Of a stretch of DNA of 50,406 nucleotides, positions 15,976-24,063 are shown in pieces; the first letter of the stretch is position 1, and every line of letters starts with the position of its first letter. The stretch is from assembly GCA_014377625.1 (NCBI GenBank), contig JACMPG010000139.1, positions 1 through 50,406 on the forward strand, read 5' to 3'. The notes under the pieces are model-generated. The model ran no database searches, had not been told where the DNA came from, and saw only the letters and a list, made by a program, of their open reading frames with translations. This DNA comes from Spirosoma sp. GTDB lineage: Bacteria > Bacteroidota > Bacteroidia > Cytophagales > Spirosomataceae. Made by a program: the position numbers and the translations under genes.

Positions 15976-16021
15976 AAAAGGCGAATTTATCATGCTGATC
16001 AGCATGACAAATTCGCCTTTT
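15976..16021. terminator. Bidirectional terminator: 46-base near-perfect palindrome
   Basis: Outer arms AAAAGGCGAATTT (15976-15988) and AAATTCGCCTTTT (16009-16021) flank an 18-base perfect palindrome (15990-16007, TCATGCTGA repeated inversely); only 15989/16008 mismatch. A/T runs at both ends make it a terminator for the convergent genes on each side. Confidence 0.85.
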
Positions 16022-16050
16022 ACTCAAGTGGTTTATATATCAGCCGAAAA

Positions 16051-17442
16051 CTACTTTTTCGTTACCCGAACGGCAATCCGGCGGTTTTGGGCGCGGCCTG
16101 CTTCGGTATCATTAGCGGCTGCCGGAAACTGCTCACCGTACCCCTCGGCTGCTAATCGGGTGGGGTCGATGCCGAGCCGGATCAGTTCGTTCATCACGGT
16201 GCTGGCCCGGTCAGCAGAGAGTTTCTGGTTGGCCTGTGGATTACCGGTGTTGTCGGTATAGCCGCCGAGTTTGATGGCTACATTGGGATACGCTTTCAGA
16301 ATATCGGCGATGTTGCCAAGCTGCTCCTGCGAGGCTGGTTGCAGCGTTGCCTTGCCCGTATCGAACAGCAGCCGGTCGAAGTTAAACCAGGTCGTTTTAT
16401 CGACGGGCTTGCCGGTGTCTTCGATAAACCCAGCGAGCTTATTTTCGATGCCGTTCTCGGGGATACTCAGTTCAATGCCCGATGGCAGCTTCCGCTTGAA
16501 AAAAGCACCGAGGTCAGCCACACCTTCGCTGACGGCTGTTCCCGCTGAGTCAGTACGGGTGCCTATCGTAGCGGTTGCATCCTGTACATTGATCGAGTCC
16601 GTAAGGGACACGCCCGAAGCTCCTGCGTTAGGTGCCTTATCACCCTGACAGGACCGGACAATAAAGAATAAGGCAGCCGCGCCCAACGCCAGCAACAGCC
16701 AGGGTAGCCATTGATTAACCGTATTGGCATTCGCCGTATCCGTATAATCGTTGTACTGACCCTCGGCAACTACCGGAACAGGGCCAGACAGGGGCGAACG
16801 GGGCGTTGCTGCCGGTGAAGGAATATTTTCCATACCCGCCGATTGGATACCCGGTATATCGAGACCGGGTATAAGAGCCAGCAGGGAACTCAGGCCGGTG
16901 GGCATAGCCTGCCGAACTAAGCTGTTTTGGCTGTTTAACAGACCAACCATACCCAGAGGGCCGTCGGCACCGGACGCCATTTTTCGCCCCAATAGACCCA
17001 GCATCACCGTTCCGGCCAGACTCAGCACCGACGAGGCCGATGTGGGTAACAGACCACTATACTTCGCCAGAGCGTCTACCACCCCCCCCAATCTATTACC
17101 TAACAGGCTCGATACGGCGTCTGAACCCATGGAGAGTAGATGTGCGAACGAATTGGTTCCGCCCGCAGCTGCTTCGGTAAGCTGATCCAAAATGCCGCCC
17201 GCTGGTTCGATAACTTCGCCAGCGGCACGGTCGGGAGTGGTAATCCGGGCGGTGAGGTCCATTACGGAACTGATACCCCCCGACTCCGATGCCCGCTGAA
17301 GCAGGCTGCCCAATACCGTTGGCAGGGCACCGTGCATGGCTGTCTGGAGGGCTGACGTATCCGTACCAAACTGACTGGCAAGGTTACTGAGAAAATTGGG
17401 CGTTAGTATGCTGTTGGCTTCGTCAATGAGGTTCGTGTTCAT
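16051..17442 (-). CDS. DUF937 - transmembrane - OmpA-family protein
   Basis: 463 residues. Residues about 1-200 form a glycine/serine-rich helical DUF937 (YidB-like) region (ILTPNFLSNLASQFGTDTSALQTAMHGALPTVLGSLLQRA). A single membrane helix WLPWLLLALGAAALFFIV is near 245-262, and an OmpA domain occupies about 345-463 with the peptidoglycan-binding signature LGGYTDNTGNPQANQKLSADRASTVMNEL and RLAAEGYGEQFPAAAN. It lacks a cleavable signal, so the DUF937 part should be cytoplasmic and the OmpA part periplasmic, tying the inner membrane to the cell wall. The same architecture is common in Cytophagales; its role is unknown. Confidence 0.85.
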   Translation of the reverse strand: MNTNLIDEANSILTPNFLSNLASQFGTDTSALQTAMHGALPTVLGSLLQRASESGGISSVMDLTARITTPDRAAGEVIEPAGGILDQLTEAAAGGTNSFAHLLSMGSDAVSSLLGNRLGGVVDALAKYSGLLPTSASSVLSLAGTVMLGLLGRKMASGADGPLGMVGLLNSQNSLVRQAMPTGLSSLLALIPGLDIPGIQSAGMENIPSPAATPRSPLSGPVPVVAEGQYNDYTDTANANTVNQWLPWLLLALGAAALFFIVRSCQGDKAPNAGASGVSLTDSINVQDATATIGTRTDSAGTAVSEGVADLGAFFKRKLPSGIELSIPENGIENKLAGFIEDTGKPVDKTTWFNFDRLLFDTGKATLQPASQEQLGNIADILKAYPNVAIKLGGYTDNTGNPQANQKLSADRASTVMNELIRLGIDPTRLAAEGYGEQFPAAANDTEAGRAQNRRIAVRVTKK

Positions 17443-17514
17443 GGGCTGACTGTGAAGGCTATTAATGATAGGGGTTAGGATTCACTCACGCGTATTGGCT
17501 GACTAAACCAACAA

Positions 17515-17556
17515 AAATACCGTTGCCGATACAGGTACGTATCGGCAACGGTATTT
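17515..17556 (-). terminator. Rho-independent terminator downstream of the amidase gene
   Basis: An 18-bp perfect stem (17515-17532 with 17539-17556, core ACCGTTGCCGATAC) with a 6-base loop. Read on the minus strand it ends in a run of five T. It is 100 bases after the amidase stop and upstream of the OmpA-type gene. Confidence 0.85.
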
Positions 17557-17655
17557 AAGACTGCACACGCATCAGTGGGTAACACTAACCTTTCTTTCTG
17601 GATCGGTTTTTTAGTGATCGGTTGATGCTGGGAAGTCGGTTTTGTGGCGTAGTGA

Positions 17656-19323
17656 TTACTGCAAGGCCGGATGTTTCTGGTGCCAGTCCGTGGCGTCCTG
17701 ATACGCTTTAGCTACGGCCAGCAGCTTACCCTCTTCGTACAGCTGACCCATAAACGTAATGCTGGTGGGTAACTTTTCTTTGGTGAAGCCATTGGGCAGT
17801 ACCACGCACGGATGGCCTGTTAGGTTGGTCAGTGTCAGGTTGCCGCCCGCGTAGGATGGCGATACATAGACGTCCACATTAGCCGTTTTCAGTACCTGGG
17901 CCATCTCATTGATAAGTCTGGTACGGGCGCGGTTGGCCTGAATGTACTCGACTGCCGGTACCAGCCGCGCCGACCGGAACGAGTTGGGCCATGAGTTTTT
18001 GGTTTGCCGCACCAGCAGATCGTCACGGTCAGAGCGGGTTAGGTCGTCAAAAGCAGCGGCTGCTTCCACGCCCAGTAGAAACGAAATCCGGTTGGCTGGT
18101 ACGCCCGTAGGTAGGTCGATAGGCACCAGGTCGGCACCAAGGCCGCGCAGGGTAGCCAGCGTGATAGAGTCGTTGGCCCGGTTAGGATAACTGCTCTCGA
18201 AGCCCTTGCGAACATATCCAATGCGCATTCCTTTCAGCGACGATACGGGCGCGTACCGGAACGGTGCATTTGCCAGTGTGGTTGGGTCGTTGGCGTCGGG
18301 GCCGTAGATGGCGTTGAATACCAGCGCACAGTCTTCCACGCTCCGGGTAATCGGCCCGATTTTGTCCATGCTCCAGCTCAGGGCCATGGCCCCGTGCCGA
18401 CTCACGCGCCCGAACGTAGGCCGCAGCCCCGTAACCCCACAAACCGTAGCGGGCGAGACGATAGATCCCAGCGTTTCGGTGCCAATAGCAAACGGCAGCA
18501 ACCCCGCCGATACGCCCGATGCCGACCCTGCCGAGGAGCCGCTGCTACCGTTTTTGGTATTCCAGGGGTTGCGTGTCTGGCCCCCAAACCAGTAGTCGCC
18601 CATGGCCAGCGCACCGAGGGTCATCTTGGCGCAGAGTATGGCCCCGGCGTCTTCGAGTTTGCGGATCACGGTGGCGTCTACTTCGATGTTCTGATCTTTG
18701 TAAGGCATGGCCCCCCAGGTGGTTTTATAGCCCTGTTTGGCCAGTAAATCCTTTGCGCCGTACGGTATGCCATGCAGTGGCCCCCGGAATTTGTTTTGGT
18801 TGATTTCGGCGTCGGCCCGGCGGGCTTGTTCCATCGCCAGGTCTTCGGTCAGCGTCACAACGCAGTGAAGCTGAGTGTCGTATTTTTTGAGCCGGTCTAG
18901 GAAAAATCGGGTCAGTTCAACCGAAGTAATCTGCTTCGTTCTCAGTAGTTCGCCGAGTTGCCCAACGGTATAGTATGGTAAATCAGCGCGGTTTAGCATG
19001 AATTTTGTAGGTGCCGACTGCTTAAACGACGACACGCCGGTGGGCATGGCAAAGCCTGCCGGTATCGGGTTGAAATACAGGGCGGGCGCCACGCTGTTAG
19101 GCAGGTCGATCTTACGGAGTTCATCGTAGTCTTTTCGGCGACTTTCCAGATTGTCGAGCATCGAGTCGCGTTCGGCGGGCGAGAATACCAGCCCAATAAC
19201 CCGGCTGGCTACGTCAATCATCTCACTGGTAATGGGTTTTTTCGGGTCGTCGGGGGCGTTAATGAACGCGCCAAGCAGGAAGCTGCCGGCGCAAGCCGAG
19301 ATAACAAGTAACGTCTTTTTCAT
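17656..19323 (-). CDS. Secreted amidase-signature enzyme
   Basis: 555 residues. The N-terminus (MKKTLLVISACAGSFLLGAF) is a signal peptide or membrane anchor, so it acts outside the cytoplasm. The amidase-signature triad is visible: Lys191 in YGAKDLLA, the cis-Ser in GSSGSSAGSASG (about 263), and the nucleophile Ser287 in GTETLGSIVSPA. The domain is preceded by about 110 residues of a helical stretch and linker. It hydrolyses an amide; substrates in the family range from simple amides to peptides and cannot be predicted. GTETLGS differs slightly from the usual GTDTGGS. Strong terminator behind it; no operon partner. Confidence 0.88.
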   Translation of the reverse strand: MKKTLLVISACAGSFLLGAFINAPDDPKKPITSEMIDVASRVIGLVFSPAERDSMLDNLESRRKDYDELRKIDLPNSVAPALYFNPIPAGFAMPTGVSSFKQSAPTKFMLNRADLPYYTVGQLGELLRTKQITSVELTRFFLDRLKKYDTQLHCVVTLTEDLAMEQARRADAEINQNKFRGPLHGIPYGAKDLLAKQGYKTTWGAMPYKDQNIEVDATVIRKLEDAGAILCAKMTLGALAMGDYWFGGQTRNPWNTKNGSSGSSAGSASGVSAGLLPFAIGTETLGSIVSPATVCGVTGLRPTFGRVSRHGAMALSWSMDKIGPITRSVEDCALVFNAIYGPDANDPTTLANAPFRYAPVSSLKGMRIGYVRKGFESSYPNRANDSITLATLRGLGADLVPIDLPTGVPANRISFLLGVEAAAAFDDLTRSDRDDLLVRQTKNSWPNSFRSARLVPAVEYIQANRARTRLINEMAQVLKTANVDVYVSPSYAGGNLTLTNLTGHPCVVLPNGFTKEKLPTSITFMGQLYEEGKLLAVAKAYQDATDWHQKHPALQ

Positions 19324-19373
19324 GCAGATGTATTCAGGATTTTTTGAATCTGAAAGATACGTATCCGTTTCGA

Positions 19374-19976
19374 TTATATCCGCCCCGTAAACGTAGTATG
19401 CAACGCCAGAATCTGCGGTAGCAACAGTTGACTTTCGTCATTCATCAGTACGTAGTCAGCCAGTTTCAGGCGGTCATCGTCACTGATTTGACGATCTATA
19501 ATAGCCTGGATGTCGGCTTCGGAGCGTTGGGGGTCACGCTGCCGGATTCGGGTAATTCGCAGCGCAACGGGCGCGTGAACTACAATGACCTTATCGAGCG
19601 TATTGCCATCGCCAGCGGCCCGCATCAGCGCGGCCTCCTTCACTACATAGGGTGCGTTGGTGTGTTGGCTGATCCAGTCAAGGGTATCGGTCAGGACGCG
19701 GGGGTGAATTACGCCATTGAGTTGGGCCAGCAGAGTCGGATTGGTAAAGACCTGCGATGCCACCCACGCCCGGTTGTAGCGGCCCTGCGCGTCGTAGGCC
19801 AGTGGGCCCAGCACCCGGATAACGTCGGTACGCAGGCTGGGGTCGTGTTCGGTGAGCCATTTCGCCCGTGTGTCGGCTTCATATACCGGTATGCCGAGGG
19901 CTGCAAACACCCGGCATACCACGCTTTTGCCCGACCCGATACCGCCCGTTACGCCTATTTGTAGCAGATGTTCCAT
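19374..19976 (-). CDS. coaE: Dephospho-CoA kinase
   Basis: Last step of coenzyme A synthesis: phosphorylates the 3'-OH of dephospho-CoA with ATP. 200 residues, usual length. Walker A loop GVTGGIGSGKS (about 8-18), the EADTRAKWL and LNGVIHPRV segments, and the lid motif IRQRDPQRSEADIQAIIDRQ. The start ATG at 19976 is 31 bases from the divergent MscS start, so the two promoters overlap. Confidence 0.95.
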   Translation of the reverse strand: MEHLLQIGVTGGIGSGKSVVCRVFAALGIPVYEADTRAKWLTEHDPSLRTDVIRVLGPLAYDAQGRYNRAWVASQVFTNPTLLAQLNGVIHPRVLTDTLDWISQHTNAPYVVKEAALMRAAGDGNTLDKVIVVHAPVALRITRIRQRDPQRSEADIQAIIDRQISDDDRLKLADYVLMNDESQLLLPQILALHTTFTGRI

Positions 19977-19995
19977 CCGGTAAACATACGCACTC

Positions 19996-20003
19996 TATTT
20001 TTG
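19996..20003 (+). promoter_or_regulatory. TAnnTTTG element directly in front of the MscS start
   Basis: TATTTTTG is a perfect match to the Bacteroidota -7 element and lies four bases before the ATG at 20008, so the transcript would start at or near the start codon. No TTTG at the expected upstream distance. Confidence 0.4.
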
Positions 20004-20007
20004 CGGG

Positions 20008-21105
20008 ATGCAACAAGAACTCGATACCTGGATTCGGAGTATGATTCGCTGGGCGGGCTTCGTACCCAACCGCGATCTGTCGGGCTGGGTACTGCTCGTC
20101 ATGGCGGTGCTGCTGGGACTGGCGGTCAACGTTATTATCACGCAGACCGTCCGCTACGTGAACCGACGCCGGCCTTTCGACGCCCTTACGCTGCTGCGGG
20201 TTCATGTGCGGTGGGCATTCTGGATCTTTGTGCCGTCGCTGTTTTTCCTGACGGCCACTAACCTGCAATCGGCCCGCTTCATTCGTCGACACCCCGTAGC
20301 CGACAAAGCCGCCGAAGTGCTGTTTCTGGTTGCGTCGACCTGGTTGATTATCCGATTGTTAAAGTATGGTGAAGTGCTGCTGATTCGGCAATACGACATC
20401 ACGCAGGACGTAAATCTGGCGCAGCGCAAGTTTGTCACGCAGGTGCGGTTTGCACGCCGTGTGCTGGTTAGTGTTATCCTGCTTATTAGCGCGTCGTTGC
20501 TCCTGATTTCGTTTCAGGGTAGTCGGAAAGTAGGGCTGAGCGTTCTGACGTCGGCAGGGGTAGTATCGGTCCTGATTGGTTTTGCGGCTCAGAAAACGCT
20601 GGCCAACCTAATGGCGGGGGTTCAGATTGCCTTCAACCAGCAAATCCGGCTCAATGACGTAGTGGTTGTGCAAAAGGAGTGGGGCCGTGTGGAAGAGATC
20701 AACCTGACAACGGTCATTGTCAGGATCTGGGACCAGCGTCGGCTCATTTTGCCCATTACGTATTTTGTAGAACAGCCGTTCGAGAACTGGACCCGCAATA
20801 ATGCATCCATCACGGGGGCGATAGTTCTGTACCTCGATTATCGCGTACCCGTCGATGCCGTACGGGCCAAAGCGCAGGCTCTTGCCGAAGCCAGCCCGCT
20901 CTGGAACGGCGATGTGTTTGCCGTGCAGATAACGGATACGCAACCCACCTGCCTGGTTATGCGCATAATCGTATCGGCCCACAACGCCCCCGACGCCTTC
21001 GACCTGCGCTGCCAGCTACGTGAGGACATCATTGCCTTCATCCGCGACGAACACCCCGAGGGCCTACCCCAAACCCGGCTGGTATTTGCCGAGTCCGTCC
21101 GCTAA
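20008..21105 (+). CDS. MscS-family mechanosensitive ion channel
   Basis: 365 residues with about four to five membrane helices (near 25-47, 68-92, 105-130, 155-175, 180-205). The pore helix and first beta domain are clear: TSAGVVSVLIGFAAQKTLANLMAGVQIAFNQQIRLNDVVVVQKEWGRVEEINLTTVIVRIWDQRRLILPITYF. It opens on membrane tension and relieves osmotic shock. The C-terminal domain is short and lacks a cyclic-nucleotide module. The stop TAA (21103-21105) lies inside a REP hairpin, so the last residues are repeat-derived. Divergent from coaE. Confidence 0.9.
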   Translation: MQQELDTWIRSMIRWAGFVPNRDLSGWVLLVMAVLLGLAVNVIITQTVRYVNRRRPFDALTLLRVHVRWAFWIFVPSLFFLTATNLQSARFIRRHPVADKAAEVLFLVASTWLIIRLLKYGEVLLIRQYDITQDVNLAQRKFVTQVRFARRVLVSVILLISASLLLISFQGSRKVGLSVLTSAGVVSVLIGFAAQKTLANLMAGVQIAFNQQIRLNDVVVVQKEWGRVEEINLTTVIVRIWDQRRLILPITYFVEQPFENWTRNNASITGAIVLYLDYRVPVDAVRAKAQALAEASPLWNGDVFAVQITDTQPTCLVMRIIVSAHNAPDAFDLRCQLREDIIAFIRDEHPEGLPQTRLVFAESVR

Positions 21106-21227
21106 AGCAGACGGCAAGTAGTGAAAAGTCCCGATGGGACTTTTGGTGTATTGTCTTACATTGTTTCCAATAAAAGTCCCGCAGGGACTTCCCACTACTG
21201 TTCCGTCTACTTTAGCAGACGGAACAG
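21095..21227. repeat. Two inverted REP elements upstream of the RAYT gene (BIME-like pair)
   Basis: First copy: imperfect stem 21095-21114 (CCGTC / GACGG) plus a perfect 9-bp hairpin AAAAGTCCC-GAT-GGGACTTTT (21124-21144). Second copy, opposite order: AAGTCCC-GCA-GGGACTT (about 21174-21190), then an 11-bp perfect stem CTGTTCCGTCT / AGACGGAACAG (21198-21208, 21217-21227). The shared word is GTC(T/C)GCTTTAGC or its complement. The stop of the MscS gene lies in the first stem. Confidence 0.8.
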
Positions 21228-21242
21228 TAAACACCCCGCACC

Positions 21243-21719
21243 ATGTCCTACACCAGAATTGTTGTCCATGCCGTGTTTTCAACAAAGGACCGGGAGCCAA
21301 TGTTATCGAAGGAAATTAAGACGGTCGTCTGCGAGCATATTCGGGAGCAGTGCCAGTTGAAAAGCATTTGGCTCCTCGATATCAATGGCCACTTCGATCA
21401 CCTGCATTGCCTGGTTGGTCTGGGACCGAAACAGTGCATTGCCGACGTAATGCAGGCCATCAAGGGCGAATCGGCGTACTGGTTCAATAACAAAAGCGGT
21501 CTGGCCGACACCGGGCGGTTGATGTGGCAGGACGATTACTTCGCCGTGTCGGTCAGCGAATCGCATCTGGACCGGGTGCAGGCATATATTCAGAACCAGG
21601 AACAGCACCACAAGAGCATGACCTATTATCAGGAAGTAGAGCGGATGGCCGAAAAGTATGGGTTTGACTCAGGTTTATTGGCTTCAAATCTATCAGCTAA
21701 AGCAGATGGCAAAGACTGA
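21243..21719 (+). CDS. REP-associated tyrosine transposase (IS200/IS605-like TnpA, RAYT)
   Basis: 158-residue Y1 transposase of the HUH superfamily. The HUH metal motif is H53-L-H55 in NGHFDHLHCLVGL, and the catalytic Tyr is Tyr114 in RVQAYIQNQEQHHK. RAYTs nick and mobilise or maintain REP palindromes. REP copies lie on both sides: two upstream (21095-21227) and one downstream (21695-21763), with further copies at 23958 and 26586. The last residues (NLSAKADGKD) and the stop are encoded by the downstream REP arm. No TnpB partner and no typical IS ends are seen, as usual for domesticated RAYTs. Confidence 0.9.
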   Translation: MSYTRIVVHAVFSTKDREPMLSKEIKTVVCEHIREQCQLKSIWLLDINGHFDHLHCLVGLGPKQCIADVMQAIKGESAYWFNNKSGLADTGRLMWQDDYFAVSVSESHLDRVQAYIQNQEQHHKSMTYYQEVERMAEKYGFDSGLLASNLSAKADGKD

Positions 21720-21763
21720 AAAGCCCCGCAGGGACTTCAAACTTTTTGCCGTCTGCTTTAGCT
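21695..21763. repeat. REP element overlapping the RAYT 3' end
   Basis: Arms AGCTAAAGCAGATGGCAAAG (21695-21714) and its near-inverse (21742-21763) enclose an inner hairpin AAGCCCC-GCA-GGGACTT. It is the same design as 26586-26657. It supplies the last codons and stop of the RAYT gene. Confidence 0.8.
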
Positions 21764-21787
21764 AACAGGCTCAAAACAACACAATCA

Positions 21788-22480
21788 ATGACCGAATTAG
21801 CGAACGTTATTCAGGCCGACCGGCTGGTAAAATCGAGACAGCGGGTGGCCGACCACGGAGAGGTGTTCACGGCGGAGCGGGAAGTAAATGCTATGCTTGA
21901 TTTAGTAAAGACCGAAACCGACCGTATCGACTCGCGCTTTCTGGAACCCGCCTGCGGTACCGGCAATTTTCTAATTGAGGTATTACAGCGAAAATTAAGT
22001 ATCGTGTCGAGCCGGTACGTTAGTCGTCGCTCCAAGTGGGAGGTGTACGCTGCTCAGGCTGTTTCCAGTATCTACGGAGTCGATATTCAGCAGGATAACG
22101 TGGCTGAATGTCGGCATCGACTCTTTGAACTGGTGGATGCGCAATACACCCGGCTTTTCAGTAAACACAGTACCGACAACTATCGAAATGTACTCCGTTT
22201 TTTGCTGGAGCGGAACATCTTATGGGGCGACGCGCTTAACTTGCGGACACCCGATGAAGCCGCCCACCCTATTGTTTTCTCCGAATGGGGATTTGTGGTC
22301 GGTAATCGCGACAACATGGTGAAACGGCGGGATTTTCGGCTGCATACGCTTCTGGAAGACACGTCTGATATGCCCTTGTTCAGGAACGAGACTAATCCCA
22401 CTGGCATACCCGAACCAATCAACGAGTACCCACTTATTCCGCTTCTTCAGTTGGCCGATGAATCCCATCCCGAATTATAA
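21788..22480 (+). CDS. N6-methyltransferase-like subunit with SAM motif but no NPPY
   Basis: 230 residues from the ATG at 21788 (an upstream ATG at 21746 would start inside the REP). GEVFTAEREVNAMLD precedes motif I FLEPACGTGNFLIEVL (about 51-66), then YGVDIQQDNVAECRHRL (motif II/III) and LWGDALNL, all typical of Eco57I/type I N6-adenine methyltransferases. After WGDALNL, where F-D-x-x-x-x-NPPY should follow, the sequence reads VFSEWGFVVGNRDNMVKR, so the catalytic NPPY is missing. It is about half the usual length. Its 3' end overlaps the next gene by 23 bases. I infer a SAM-binding partner of the protein encoded next. Confidence 0.7.
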   Translation: MTELANVIQADRLVKSRQRVADHGEVFTAEREVNAMLDLVKTETDRIDSRFLEPACGTGNFLIEVLQRKLSIVSSRYVSRRSKWEVYAAQAVSSIYGVDIQQDNVAECRHRLFELVDAQYTRLFSKHSTDNYRNVLRFLLERNILWGDALNLRTPDEAAHPIVFSEWGFVVGNRDNMVKRRDFRLHTLLEDTSDMPLFRNETNPTGIPEPINEYPLIPLLQLADESHPEL

Positions 22481-23954
22481 TCCCGATGTACTGACTTGTC
22501 TGGCTAACCTGAGTAACGACGAAGTATTTACGCCCCCAAGTTTGGCCAATCAACTGCTCGATTTGCTGCCCCAAACCATCTGGCAGGACCCAAATGCCAG
22601 GTTTCTGGACCCGGTCAGTAAGTCGGGTGTGTTTCTGCGCGAGATTGCCAAACGTCTGCTCACTGGTCTGAAAAGTCAGTTTCCTGACCAACAGGAACGT
22701 GTCAACCACATTTATAAAAATCAACTCTTTGGCATTGCCATTACCGAACTGACCGGCTTGCTTTCTCGCCGGAGTGTCTATTGTTCCAAAACTGCCAATG
22801 GTCGGTATTCGGTGTGTAATACGTTTAAGAATGAGCAGGGTAACCTGATCTACACCCGCGTTGAACACACCTGGAAAAACGAAAAGTGTCTCTTTTGTGG
22901 CATCTCACAGCAAGCCCTTGACCGGGGCGACGACTTAGAAACCTACGCCTACCAATTTATTCATACGGAAAATCCAGACGATATTTTTAAGATGAAATTC
23001 GATGTCATCATCGGCAATCCGCCCTACCAATTAAGCGACGGTGGGCCGAGCAAAAGTGCCAGCCCCATTTATAATCTGTTCATTGAACAGGCTAAAAAAC
23101 TGAACCCCCGCTACCTAACCATGATTATTCCGTCTCGCTGGTTTACGGGTGGGAAAGGACTGGATAGCTTCCGGGAAGCGATGCTGAACGACAACCGTCT
23201 GAAAAAAATAGTGGATTTTCCTGATGCGTCCGACGTATTTCCGGGTGTGGACATTGCCGGAGGCATCTGCTACTTTTTGTGGGAACATAACTACGCCGGA
23301 CCGTGCGAGGTGACCAACGTACACAAAGGCGTTTCGCGCAGTTCAACAAGGCCGCTCAATGAATTCAGCAGCTTTATCCGGCACGGAACGGCAGTACCGA
23401 TTATAAAAAAAGTGCAGGCCAAAAAAGAGAAGAATATGAGTGTACAGGTTTCTGCAAGGAAGCCATTTGGCTTAGCGACAAATGTCAGACCTACCAAAAA
23501 AGGTGATTTGATTTTACGCTGGACGGGTGGTGAAGGACCGTTTGATAGTAAACTTGTAACTTCGGGTGGGGTGATAGTGGATAAGTGGAAAGTTATTACG
23601 TCGTATGCCTCATTTGATCATGGCGGACAGCCCGGTTCTGACGGCAAACGGAAAGTCTTCTCTAAAATTGACATACTGCCACCCAATACTATTTGTACTG
23701 AATCATATTTAGTTATCGGTGCGTACGATGACCGAAAACAGGCGGAAAACTTAGTTGGCTACATGAAAACTAAGTTCTTTCGCTTTTTGATTGCCCAAAT
23801 ATCCCTCTCGCAGCATATCACCAAAGACCGGTACGTCTATGTCCCTATCCAGAACGCGGACGAGGAATGGACGGACGAAAAACTTTATACGAAATATGGC
23901 CTGAGCGAGGAGGAAATTGCCTTCATCGACGCCATGATTCGGCCAATGGATTGA
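22458..23954 (+). CDS. Eco57I-like N6-adenine methyltransferase with NPPY but degenerate SAM motif
   Basis: 498 residues. N-terminal NDEVFTPPSLANQLLDLLP leads to a motif I variant, FLDPVSKSGVFLREI (49-63), in which the usual D/E-P-x-C-G-x-G is replaced by DPVSKSG. A four-Cys cluster (C109, C120, and CLFC at 144-147) looks like a zinc ribbon. The catalytic motif IV VIIGNPPYQLSDGG (184-196) is intact. The C-terminal half (SRWFTGGKG.., FPDASDVFPGVDIAGGICYFLW) is an Eco57I-type target-recognition region. It starts 23 bases inside the preceding gene, a sign of translational coupling. Probably the catalytic and specificity subunit of a methyltransferase; the recognised sequence is unknown. Confidence 0.8.
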   Translation: MNPIPNYNPDVLTCLANLSNDEVFTPPSLANQLLDLLPQTIWQDPNARFLDPVSKSGVFLREIAKRLLTGLKSQFPDQQERVNHIYKNQLFGIAITELTGLLSRRSVYCSKTANGRYSVCNTFKNEQGNLIYTRVEHTWKNEKCLFCGISQQALDRGDDLETYAYQFIHTENPDDIFKMKFDVIIGNPPYQLSDGGPSKSASPIYNLFIEQAKKLNPRYLTMIIPSRWFTGGKGLDSFREAMLNDNRLKKIVDFPDASDVFPGVDIAGGICYFLWEHNYAGPCEVTNVHKGVSRSSTRPLNEFSSFIRHGTAVPIIKKVQAKKEKNMSVQVSARKPFGLATNVRPTKKGDLILRWTGGEGPFDSKLVTSGGVIVDKWKVITSYASFDHGGQPGSDGKRKVFSKIDILPPNTICTESYLVIGAYDDRKQAENLVGYMKTKFFRFLIAQISLSQHITKDRYVYVPIQNADEEWTDEKLYTKYGLSEEEIAFIDAMIRPMD

Positions 23955-23957
23955 TTC

Positions 23958-24045
23958 ATTGCCGTTGGCTGAAGCCAGCGGCAATGTAACAAAAGTCCCT
24001 GCGGAACTTCCCATCAGTTGCCATTGGCTTTACCCAACGGAACGG
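23958..24045. repeat. Diverged REP element between methyltransferase and helicase genes
   Basis: Hairpin ATTGCCG..TGGCT / AGCCA..CGGCAAT (23958-23985), then an imperfect AAAGTCCC-TGC-GGAACTT inner hairpin, then a second arm TTGCCATTGGCTTTACC (about 24018-24034). Same layout as the other REPs with changed stem sequence. Confidence 0.65.
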
Positions 24046-24063
24046 AACAAATAGAACCCTTAT

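Noticed and set aside
22208-22879. Possible independent gene on the minus strand in the methyltransferase region
   Set aside because: Frames such as 22434-22868 are antisense to two overlapping genes with clear motifs.
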